From Methylococcaceae bacterium NSP1-1 (lineage in GTDB: Bacteria > Pseudomonadota > Gammaproteobacteria > Methylococcales > Methylomonadaceae), in assembly GCA_002256465.1 (NCBI GenBank), contig NQJG01000084.1:1-5627 (forward strand): DNA of 5,627 nucleotides. Direction: 5' to 3'. Position 1 is the first letter of the stretch. Each line of letters opens with the position of its first letter. Both the position numbers and the translations under genes were made by a program. Of this stretch, positions 1 to 5,119 are shown in pieces. A model generated the notes under the pieces. It worked only from the letters and a program-made list of their open reading frames with translations, did not search any database and was not told the origin of the DNA.

Positions 1-576
1 GTTTTAAAATCACTGTCAGAAAAGGTAGATCAATTAATCGTCGGTGGTGGTATTGCCAATACTTTTATTGCGGCCGCGGGTTTTTCAGTAGGCAAGTCGC
101 TTTATGAAGCTGATTTAATAGAAGAAGCGCAACGTTTAATTTCCGCTGCCAAGCAAGCAGGCTCGGATATCCCGATACCTGTTGATGTGGTTTGTGCCAA
201 AGAATTCTCTGAAACTGCAATCGCGACAATAAAGAAGGTTGAAGATGTTGAAGCCGACGATTTGATTCTGGATATAGGCCCGGATACTGCAAAACAGTAT
301 GCTGACTTGTTGAAATCCGCCGGCACTATTGTTTGGAATGGTCCTGTCGGTGTATTTGAAATCGAACAGTTCAGTCACGGCACACAAACACTGGCAACAG
401 CCATTGCCGAAAGCAGTGCTTTTTCAATTGCTGGTGGCGGGGATACCTTGGCAGCTATTGACAAATACGGCATTAATGACCAGGTTTCATACACATCTAC
501 TGGCGGTGGTGCATTCCTTGAATTTCTTGAAGGTAAAGAATTACCTGCCGTTGCTATATTAAAATCACGCAGTTAG
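1..576 (+). CDS. pgk: Phosphoglycerate kinase, C-terminal half (5' end outside window)
   Basis: Phosphoglycerate kinase is a cytoplasmic glycolysis/Calvin-cycle enzyme that interconverts 1,3-bisphosphoglycerate + ADP and 3-phosphoglycerate + ATP. Frame 1 is open from the first base and gives 191 residues before TAG; the family is about 390-400 residues, so roughly the first half, including the N-terminal substrate-binding domain, lies outside. Visible landmarks of the C-terminal nucleotide-binding domain, in order, are [15 protein letters not shown] and GKSLYEADL near the left edge, [24 protein letters not shown], then [15 protein letters not shown] and [19 protein letters not shown] close to the C-terminus. 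The glycine-rich GGGDT and STGGGA loops bind nucleotide/phosphate in this family. The reading frame is clean with no missing conserved block. pgk is usually followed by other glycolytic genes; here the next gene is rpoZ after 129 bp with its own promoter-like sequence, so the two are probably separate transcription units. Identification is very secure. Confidence 0.97.
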   Translation, partial: VLKSLSEKVDQLIVGGGIANTFIAAAGFSVGKSLYEADLIEEAQRLISAAKQAGSDIPIPVDVVCAKEFSETAIATIKKVEDVEADDLILDIGPDTAKQYADLLKSAGTIVWNGPVGVFEIEQFSHGTQTLATAIAESSAFSIAGGGDTLAAIDKYGINDQVSYTSTGGGAFLEFLEGKELPAVAILKSRS

Positions 577-615
577 AAATAAATCAGGGAGTAATAAAGG
601 CATTAATCTTGTACC

Positions 616-644
616 TTGACCTTGCTTCCTGTAACTTGTACATT
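616..644 (+). promoter_or_regulatory. Predicted sigma70 promoter for rpoZ-spoT
   Basis: TTGACC (616-621, 5 of 6 matches to the -35 consensus) is separated by exactly 17 nt from TACATT (639-644, 4 of 6 matches to the -10 consensus). It lies in the pgk-rpoZ gap and would start transcription near position 651, just in front of the ATCAG/CTGAT palindrome and about 55 nt before the rpoZ ATG. A direct repeat CTTGTAC (608-614 and 635-641) brackets the -35 element and overlaps the -10. This is a sequence-match prediction only. Confidence 0.45.
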
Positions 645-652
645 GGATTTAC

Positions 653-685
653 TATCAGCCTGATTAATCAGACTGATAACTTTTT
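653..685 (+). promoter_or_regulatory. Four-part ATCAG/CTGAT palindrome plus T-run before rpoZ
   Basis: TATCAG (653-658), CTGATTAATCAG (660-671, a perfect 12-bp palindrome) and CTGATA (673-678) form a 26-bp palindrome whose only unpaired symmetric position is C659/A672. As RNA it can fold into a 9-bp stem with one mismatch and an ATTAAT loop. T5 follows at 681-685. The hairpin plus T-run could be the intrinsic terminator of pgk. However, the predicted rpoZ promoter lies just upstream and would place this element at the very 5' end of the rpoZ-spoT transcript, so it could equally be an operator, a 5' stabilising hairpin or an attenuator. The sequence alone does not decide between these. Confidence 0.5.
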
Positions 686-705
686 ACTTAAATTTGGGTT
701 TAATA

Positions 706-947
706 ATGGCCAGAATTACTATCGAAGATTGTTTAGAACACGTAGAAAATCGTTTCAAACTGGTTTTGTTGGCGAGCACACGAGCACGCCAATTAAGCCA
801 TGGTGCGACTGAATTTCTTCCTCGCGGTAAAGATAAAGATACAGTTCTAGCCCCTTGCGTGAAATCGCAGCAGGTCATGTCACTACTGAGAATATCAATC
901 TTCTTCATCGTGTCGGTGATACGCACGACCACAATCCCATGTTCTAA
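706..947 (+). pseudogene. rpoZ: RNA polymerase omega subunit, frameshifted in this sequence
   Basis: Omega is the small non-catalytic RNA polymerase subunit that helps assemble beta-prime and, in proteobacteria, contributes to a ppGpp-binding site. The frame from ATG 706 gives [26 protein letters not shown] and DTVLA (49 residues), an unmistakable omega N-terminus. At the CCCC run 851-854 the frame is lost. The expected continuation [24 protein letters not shown] is read from 855 in another frame and stops with TAA at 945-947. Removing two C restores A-L-R-E and a 79-residue protein, a normal length for omega. Without correction the original frame continues with unrelated residues to TAG at 970-972, inside spoT. 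An in-frame TTG at 694 exists, but ATG 706 starts at the conserved MARIT. No good Shine-Dalgarno is seen. This may be a sequencing or assembly error in a homopolymer, a real mutation, or (less likely) -1 slippage adding a proline. Identity is secure; the cause of the break is unknown. Confidence 0.88.
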
Positions 948-959
948 AACTTTGCATCT

Positions 960-3134
960 ATGTCGAAAATAGCCGACACCATCGAGACAAAACGCCTTCA
1001 GGACGAACTGATTGAGCGTTTATGTGTGACCTTGTCAGGCTATTTAGATCAAGCTCAAATTAACGATTGTGTCCGCGCATATGAATTTAGCGCGGATGCT
1101 CATTCAGGTCAATTCCGTAAAAGTGGTGAATCTTACATATGTCACCCTCTCTCCGTCGCTATCACGCTTGCCGAGATGCGCATGGATGCCAGCGGCATCA
1201 TGGCGGCAATTCTGCACGATGTCATTGAAGATACCCCAATCAGCAAAAAAGAACTGGCTAAACAGTTCAGTGAAGAAGTCGCAGAACTCGTTGATGGCGT
1301 TACTAAACTAACCCAAATTGACGGCAAATCTCAGAGTCGGGCTGAAGCACAAGCGGAAAATGTCCGTAAAATGTTTCTTGCTATGGGCAAAGACTTACGG
1401 GTAATTTTGGTCAAACTGGCAGACCGACTGCATAACATGCAAACGTTAGGCGTCATGCCTGCAGAAAAAAAACGCCGCATTGCGCGTGAAACTTTGGATA
1501 TTTATGCCCCGATTGCCAATCGGCTGGGTATGAATAAAATCCGGCACAAATTGGAAGAGCTGAGTTTTCAAGCCATGTACCCATTGCGTTATGCCGTTTT
1601 GACTAATGCTATAAAAAAAGCACGTGGCAACCGCAAAAAAATAATCGACACCATTGAAAGTACGATAAAAATGCGTTTGGAAAAGTCCGAACTACATTGT
1701 GAAGTTTCAGGGCGGGAAAAAAATATTTATAGCATTTATCAAAAAATGCTCCAGAAAAAAGTATCTTTATCATCGATTTTTGATCTCTACGCTTTCCGGA
1801 TTTTTTGTGATAATGTTGACTCCTGTTACCGCGCATTAGGTGTAATTCATAACTTGTATCAACCTATTCCAGGTCGCTTTAAAGACTATATCGCCCTACC
1901 CAAAGCCAATGGTTATCAATCCCTGCACACCACAGTCATTGGCTCTTATGGTGTCCCCATCGAAATCCAGATAAGAACTCACGAAATGCACCGCATGGCG
2001 GAATCGGGTATTGCTGCACACTGGCTATATAAATCCGATGACGATAAATCTGAAAAATTTCAGGCACGAGCAAATGAGTGGTTAAGAGATTTGTTGGAAA
2101 TTCAGAAGACAGCGGGTGATTCTCTTGAATTTATTGATAATTTAAAGATTGACCTTTTCCCGCAGGAAGTTTTTGTGTTCACCCCCAAGGGGGGGATTAT
2201 TAAAATACCCCGAGGCGCGACGATTATTGATTTTGCCTATGCAGTTCATACGGATATCGGCAATGCCTGTATTTCTGCCAGAATTGACAAACAACTGGTG
2301 CCATTGCAAACCAAACTGGAAAACGGCATGACAGTAGAGATTATTACTGCACCTTGGGCAAGGCCTAACGCACTTTGGCTCAATTACGTAACTACAGTAA
2401 AAGCACGCTCCAGTATCCGTAACCATCTGAAACATTTCAAACAGCAGGAAGCCATTAGTTTAGGTCGGCGGCTATTAGAAAAAGAACTGCAAACCCTGCA
2501 TTTGCATCTGGAAAACATTGAGGAAATCCGAATACAGGCATTGCTGAAAGTTATGGCTATGCAGTCAATGAACGAATTACTGGAGGACATCGGCTTAGGC
2601 AACAAAATGCCGTTTTTAATTGCAAAACAACTTACTCAGGATGATATTAATGCCAATATTAAACTGGATGACACTGACAAAATCCGGCAAAACCCTCTAA
2701 TTATTAAAGGCACCGAAGGCATGGTGATTACCCTGGCCAAATGTTGCAGGCCTATTCCGGGTGACTCTATCATAGGTTATTTTAATCCAGGCAAAGGCAT
2801 TGTCGTCCATCATCACGAATGCCGTAACCGCTCTATAGTCAGAAAAAGACACACCAATTGGCTGGATGTTGAGTGGAGCCAGGATATAGCCGGCGATTTT
2901 CCCACCGAACTTCGTATCGACATACTTAATCAACGTGGGGCGTTGGCAACCATTGCTTCAACTATTTCCGAACTGGGTTCAAACATTGAGAACGTCACCG
3001 TTGTTGATCAGGATGACCGTGTTTGCGTCGACTTAATCACCCTGACAGTTAAAGATCGTATAAATTTAGCCAAAATCATGCGCCGCTTGAAAGATTTGCC
3101 CATCGTTTTAAAAATTACCCGGGTTAAGGGCTAG
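960..3134 (+). CDS. spoT: Bifunctional (p)ppGpp synthetase/hydrolase SpoT (RelA/SpoT family)
   Basis: SpoT is the cytoplasmic stringent-response enzyme that hydrolyses (p)ppGpp and can also make it from GTP/GDP and ATP. The 724-residue length is typical of long RSH proteins. The N-terminal HD hydrolase domain (about 30-180) carries R53, H62, the HDVIED motif (H86, D87, E90, D91) and LADRLHNM (D155, R156, N159). The synthetase domain (about 235-350) has [11 protein letters not shown]275, GYQSLHT and EIQIRT (E335). The diagnostic RFKD (306-309) is the RxKD form of bifunctional SpoT/Rel enzymes, not the ExDD form of RelA. A TGS domain follows (about 398-462), then a helical region, a conserved-cysteine block KCCRPIPGD (594-602) with HHHEC (617-621), and a C-terminal ACT domain (about 645-724). 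Both active sites look intact. ATG 960 is the first start after the rpoZ stop. It lacks a clear Shine-Dalgarno and lies 12 nt downstream of that stop, which suggests translational coupling. The rpoZ-spoT order matches the enterobacterial operon, but gmk is absent upstream. Confidence 0.97.
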   Translation: MSKIADTIETKRLQDELIERLCVTLSGYLDQAQINDCVRAYEFSADAHSGQFRKSGESYICHPLSVAITLAEMRMDASGIMAAILHDVIEDTPISKKELAKQFSEEVAELVDGVTKLTQIDGKSQSRAEAQAENVRKMFLAMGKDLRVILVKLADRLHNMQTLGVMPAEKKRRIARETLDIYAPIANRLGMNKIRHKLEELSFQAMYPLRYAVLTNAIKKARGNRKKIIDTIESTIKMRLEKSELHCEVSGREKNIYSIYQKMLQKKVSLSSIFDLYAFRIFCDNVDSCYRALGVIHNLYQPIPGRFKDYIALPKANGYQSLHTTVIGSYGVPIEIQIRTHEMHRMAESGIAAHWLYKSDDDKSEKFQARANEWLRDLLEIQKTAGDSLEFIDNLKIDLFPQEVFVFTPKGGIIKIPRGATIIDFAYAVHTDIGNACISARIDKQLVPLQTKLENGMTVEIITAPWARPNALWLNYVTTVKARSSIRNHLKHFKQQEAISLGRRLLEKELQTLHLHLENIEEIRIQALLKVMAMQSMNELLEDIGLGNKMPFLIAKQLTQDDINANIKLDDTDKIRQNPLIIKGTEGMVITLAKCCRPIPGDSIIGYFNPGKGIVVHHHECRNRSIVRKRHTNWLDVEWSQDIAGDFPTELRIDILNQRGALATIASTISELGSNIENVTVVDQDDRVCVDLITLTVKDRINLAKIMRRLKDLPIVLKITRVKG

Positions 3135-3271
3135 TTATCAAAATTAAAATGGCTTATCACTTAACCGCTCGAGCGGAAACAGCTATAACTAACAGGCTAA
3201 CAGACTCCGCGAAACCCTGTCTATGTCGTTGAAATAGCTAATATTCCCCCTTCTTCTTTTATAAAAGCGAG
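3135..3271. other. Convergent gap between spoT and the minus-strand regulator, small palindromes
   Basis: No gene is seen here. GGTTAAG (3122-3128, at the very end of spoT) is complementary to CTTAACC (3160-3166). AGCTAT (3181-3186) pairs with ATAGCT (3234-3239), enclosing a short ACAGG/CCTGT pairing. CTTTTATAAAAG (3256-3267) is a perfect 12-bp palindrome a few bases beyond the stop codon of the minus-strand regulator. Any of these may help end the two convergent transcripts, but none has the classic GC-rich stem followed by a T-run. Confidence 0.4.
3165..3176. repeat. Perfect 12-bp palindrome CCGCTCGAGCGG
   Basis: This is a GC-rich perfect palindrome 31 bp after the spoT stop, in otherwise AT-rich DNA. 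As RNA it could form only a 4-bp stem with a TCGA loop, and no T-run follows, so it is a poor terminator by itself. It could be a protein-binding site or a remnant of a larger hairpin. Confidence 0.4.
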
Positions 3272-3943
3272 CTACGTTTGTTTCTCTTGAATCCTGAAAC
3301 GACAAGCACAATCACCCTTTGCCATACAACTTAACTGCTTAACCTCTTTGTCCAGTAAAGAAGACATCAGTGCTAAATCGAACGCACAAATTTCTATATG
3401 TTTCTGTGCCAGGTCGTGATAAATGCAATTATTGGCCCGTATAACCGATTTGCTGCTTTCAGATTCAATTTCTGTCGTCACCTGAAATCCCAGATTTGCC
3501 ATAATTAATAACAGCTCTTCTATGCGGTCATTCAGGTTTTTTCCTTCAAATTGGCTACGCAAACTATTTGCCAGTCTAATGCCTAATCTCTGCATGTAAT
3601 CCTTAAAACCTTCAGCACCCATCTCCTGTCGCAATTCACTAAGAATTAAATCGGAAAACCAGGCATATTGTTTTGGAAAATAATTAATGCCCTTATCAGT
3701 AATTCCGTAAATGACTACGGGGCGTCCAGCGGTTTTATTTAGAGCATTTTTTTTAATATAGCCGTCTCCCTCAAGACCAACAAGATGTTGTTGGACTGCG
3801 GCTCTAGAAAAGTCCATTACTTTTGCGAGTGCATCAATACTTAACCCCACCCTGTTTTCCAGTAACAGCTGAAGAATATGATGCTGTCGAAGGCTTATAT
3901 TTTGTAGCATAAGAGATTCGATTATGAGGTTTGTCAGGTGCAT
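3272..3943 (-). CDS. SufR-like winged-helix transcriptional regulator with putative Fe-S cysteines
   Basis: This is predicted to be a cytoplasmic DNA-binding regulator. From ATG 3943 (223 residues) the N-terminal winged helix comprises RQHHILQLLLEN, a helix-turn-helix at about 33-57 (LSIDALAKVMDFSRAAVQQHLVGLE, in pieces) and a wing with AGRPVVIYGITDKG followed by FPKQY. The GRP..Y.LT.KG....FP pattern is typical of SufR and related repressors. The C-terminal domain contains Cys173, Cys186, Cys206, Cys212 and Cys214. The first two are spaced C-x12-C, as in SufR, where C-terminal cysteines bind a [4Fe-4S] cluster; the later spacing differs (x19, then x5, then CxC). The ending CACRFRI resembles the final Cys-x-F-R-I strand of such regulators. 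It is divergent from a truncated hemoglobin gene, whose expression it may control. The start is uncertain: in-frame TTG 3958, ATG 3943 and ATG 3910 all lack a clear Shine-Dalgarno, and ATG 3910 (212 residues) is a real alternative. The regulator family is well supported; cluster binding and target are inferred. Confidence 0.85.
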   Translation of the reverse strand: MHLTNLIIESLMLQNISLRQHHILQLLLENRVGLSIDALAKVMDFSRAAVQQHLVGLEGDGYIKKNALNKTAGRPVVIYGITDKGINYFPKQYAWFSDLILSELRQEMGAEGFKDYMQRLGIRLANSLRSQFEGKNLNDRIEELLLIMANLGFQVTTEIESESSKSVIRANNCIYHDLAQKHIEICAFDLALMSSLLDKEVKQLSCMAKGDCACRFRIQEKQT

Positions 3944-3977
3944 TAAAACATTAATCAATTATGCCATATAAATCTTT

Positions 3978-3995
3978 TACAAGTTAAATATTGTA
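3978..3995. promoter_or_regulatory. Candidate operator TACAA-N8-TTGTA between regulator and globin
   Basis: An inverted repeat TACAA (3978-3982) / TTGTA (3991-3995) separated by 8 nt lies between the divergent regulator and globin genes. Its CAA-N8-TTG skeleton has the same spacing as the cyanobacterial SufR operator as I recall it (CAAC-N6-GTTG), differing only in the innermost base of each half-site. The right half-site overlaps a weak candidate -35 (TTGTAT 3991-3996) of a globin promoter with TAAACT (4014-4019) 17 nt on, so binding here could repress globin transcription. This is inferred from position and symmetry. Confidence 0.35.
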
Positions 3996-4027
3996 TAGCT
4001 TTTTAGGTTGTTATAAACTCTCTCCCG

Positions 4028-4053
4028 AGCAAAAATTGCTTAATGAGAATTAA
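4028..4053. repeat. Two adjacent short inverted repeats in the globin leader
   Basis: AGCAA-AAA-TTGCT (4028-4040) is immediately followed by TTAAT-GAGA-ATTAA (4040-4053). They sit between the candidate promoter and the ribosome binding site (GGAG 4066-4069) of the truncated hemoglobin gene. They may be operator half-sites or weak leader hairpins. No known motif can be assigned with confidence, and AT-rich DNA gives such repeats by chance. Confidence 0.25.
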
Positions 4054-4075
4054 AAACATAATACTGGAGACAATG

Positions 4076-4468
4076 ATGAGCGCAACACCAGAAACAACCA
4101 CAGGCAATACATTATATGACCAAATCGGTGGTGCAGCAGCTGTAGATGCCGCCGTTGATATTTTTTATCGCAAAGTACTATCGGATTACCGAATTAACCG
4201 TTTTTTCGACGATATTGATATGGAAGAACAGGCCGTCAAACAAAAGGCTTTTTTTACTATGGCATTTGGCGGACCGAATACCTATACCGGAACAGATATG
4301 CGCAATGCGCATGCACGCCTGGTTAAGATGGGGTTAAATAACGACCATTTTAATATAGTCATGGAGCACTTGGGGGCGACAATGAAGGAGCTAAATGTTC
4401 CTCCTGAGCTTATCGCCCAGGCTGCCGCAATTGCTGAAAGCACGCGTAATGACGTATTAGGTAAATAA
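4076..4468 (+). CDS. Group I truncated hemoglobin (TrHbN-like)
   Basis: This is a small cytoplasmic haem protein of the 2-over-2 globin fold. Group I members bind O2 and NO and are often implicated in NO dioxygenation or redox roles. From ATG 4076 it has 130 residues, the normal size. Motifs in order are LYDQIGG (13-19, AB region), FYRKVL with B10 Tyr31, VKQKAFF with E11 Gln56, FGGPNTYTG (64-72, E-F loop), MRNAHARL with proximal F8 His79, and HFNIVMEHL in helix G. Tyr-B10/Gln-E11 is the distal ligand-stabilising pair of TrHbN, so the haem pocket appears competent. GGAG at 4066-4069 is 6 nt from ATG 4076; the adjacent in-frame ATG 4073 is only 3 nt away, and an ATG at 4043 has no ribosome binding site, so 4076 is preferred. 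The gene is divergent from the SufR-like regulator, with the candidate operator in between. Substrate and physiological role cannot be read from the sequence. Confidence 0.95.
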   Translation: MSATPETTTGNTLYDQIGGAAAVDAAVDIFYRKVLSDYRINRFFDDIDMEEQAVKQKAFFTMAFGGPNTYTGTDMRNAHARLVKMGLNNDHFNIVMEHLGATMKELNVPPELIAQAAAIAESTRNDVLGK

Positions 4469-4492
4469 GCCTCAATATCAAGTAAAGAATAT

Positions 4493-4532
4493 GCTGGGCA
4501 TACACTCGGCATAATTGCCATTGCAGCTTTTT
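4493..4532 (+). terminator. Possible intrinsic terminator of the globin gene
   Basis: GCTGGGCA (4493-4500) can pair with TGCC (4516-4519) and CAGC (4524-4527), forming a stem of 4 + 4 bp with a 4-nt bulge on the right side. TTTTT follows immediately at 4528-4532. It begins 25 nt after the globin stop, which is a suitable place. The bulge and 15-nt loop make it weaker than a textbook terminator. Confidence 0.4.
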
Positions 4533-4557
4533 AGATACTGAAAAAAACCTGTTGAAA

Positions 4558-4623
4558 GTTGGGTTAATGATAGCTAAACCCAACACAACCAAAAGTTGTC
4601 GGGTTACCTTGCACTAACCCGAC
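4558..4623. repeat. Two tandem REP-like palindromes (GTTGGGTT and GTCGGGTTA hairpins)
   Basis: Hairpin 1 is GTTGGGTT (4558-4565) / AACCCAAC (4577-4584), an 8-bp perfect stem with an 11-nt loop. Hairpin 2 is GTCGGGTTA (4598-4606) / TAACCCGAC (4615-4623), a 9-bp perfect stem with an 8-nt loop CCTTGCAC, extendable by two more pairs across one mismatch. The two share the core G-T-Y-GGGTT and are 13 nt apart. From general knowledge, palindromes of the type GTTGGGTTA...TAACCCAAC are dispersed intergenic repeats in many gammaproteobacteria and resemble REP elements mobilised by RAYT (TnpA_REP) transposases. No such transposase is in the window. The extragenic position downstream of the globin gene fits a REP role in mRNA 3'-end protection or termination. 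Confidence 0.6.
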
Positions 4624-4821
4624 CACACAATTTCGGATATTAGGGCTGTTCAAAACATCACACTGGCCGAATCTAAATTCGCCAGTCAACAGGATGAGAC
4701 TGTATTAGAAACTTTATCAAGGAGCAACATATCTGAATTGCAACGGCAAGCAATTAACCCAACATTTTCTCGTTACCACACACCAGAGCGTAAACCGAAT
4801 AACACGTATTTAGGCGATTAA
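4618..4821 (+). other. Start-less open frame, possible gene remnant, containing a stem-loop
   Basis: After an in-frame TAA at 4615-4617 (inside the second REP-like hairpin) a frame stays open for 67 codons to TAA 4819-4821. The residues look protein-like: IRAVQNITLAESKFASQQDE, then LETLSRSNISELQRQ, then INPTFSRYHTPERKPNNTYLG. It contains no ATG or GTG; possible starts are CTG 4663 or TTG 4738. AAGGAG (4719-4724) resembles a ribosome binding site, 13 nt before TTG 4738. I do not recognise the sequence. A stem of 10 bp with one bulged C is embedded in it: ACTGG-c-CGAAT (4662-4672) / ATTCGCCAGT (4677-4686), loop CTAA. This may be a decayed gene fragment, an RNA structure, or chance; an open run of this length is not rare. 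Confidence 0.2.
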
Positions 4822-4861
4822 CGTTTTTAACCAATAGGTATTTCTACCAATTGTAAAAACG
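4822..4861. repeat. Imperfect 40-nt inverted repeat / hairpin
   Basis: CGTTTTTA (4822-4829) pairs with TAAAAACG (4854-4861). After two single-base left-side bulges, C-AAT (4831/4833-4835) pairs with ATT-G (4850-4853), and GGTA (4837-4840) pairs with TACC (4845-4848) around a TTTC loop. The A/T runs are inside the stem at its base, the opposite of an intrinsic terminator. Function is unknown; it may be a mobile-repeat remnant or part of an untranslated RNA. Confidence 0.4.
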
Positions 4862-5119
4862 AATTTTATCCTATACGATAAATCTTCTTCTGCCATTCAA
4901 ACTGAATTTTTCGCTTTATGGATTAAAGTTCAGCATGCTCCGACTATTGACTTAATGCTAATGCTTGGCTGAAGTTTATTGGTAATCTAAAAAAGTGCAA
5001 GTCGCTATAGTCTAGCGTAATCCGATACTATTTCATCAAGGGTGTATTGCCCCTATTATCCATCAACGCTGCACACATTATGCGTTAGCACTTAAATTGA
5101 GAAATGAGGAGAGAAGATA
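4862..5119. other. Gene-free leader region upstream of the PNPOx-like gene
   Basis: No gene is seen. Short structures are TTTATC (4865-4870) / GATAAA (4877-4882), and CGCTA-TAGTC-TAGCG (5003-5017), a 5-bp stem with a 5-nt loop. AACGC (5065-5069) also pairs with GCGTT (5082-5086), and the hexamer TAATGC is directly repeated near 4955-4966. I could not find a convincing -35/-10 pair, although TATAGT (5006-5011) would be a good -10. The region ends with GAGGAG (5106-5111), a strong Shine-Dalgarno 8 nt before ATG 5120. Confidence 0.4.

Noticed and set aside
853..858. Programmed -1 frameshift site in rpoZ
   Set aside because: No canonical X-XXY-YYZ heptamer in frame, and I found no clear downstream stimulatory structure. 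Homopolymer error or mutation is simpler, although slippage cannot be excluded.
694..972. 92-residue frame beginning at TTG 694 taken as an intact rpoZ product
   Set aside because: Only the first part is omega. After 852 the residues ([16 protein letters not shown] and onward) are an out-of-frame reading of the true omega C-terminus, and the end overlaps spoT.
2142..2435. Minus-strand open frame of 97 codons inside spoT
   Set aside because: It lies wholly within the strongly conserved spoT coding frame and shows no recognisable domain or ribosome binding site. It is a shadow frame.
4043..4075. Start of the globin gene at ATG 4043
   Set aside because: There is no ribosome binding site before it, whereas GGAG 4066-4069 is correctly placed for ATG 4076. 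The added residues are not globin-like.
4410..4592. Minus-strand 60-codon open frame overlapping the globin 3' end and the first REP-like hairpin
   Set aside because: It is antisense to the globin coding region, crosses a palindrome, and has no recognisable features.
4558..4623. CRISPR repeat-spacer unit
   Set aside because: There are only two units, they differ in sequence, and the spacing is 13 nt. Paired palindromes fit REP-type repeats better.
4865..4882. TTTATC-N6-GATAAA as a specific regulator operator
   Set aside because: It is a short AT-rich inverted repeat of a kind frequent by chance, not placed next to a convincing promoter.
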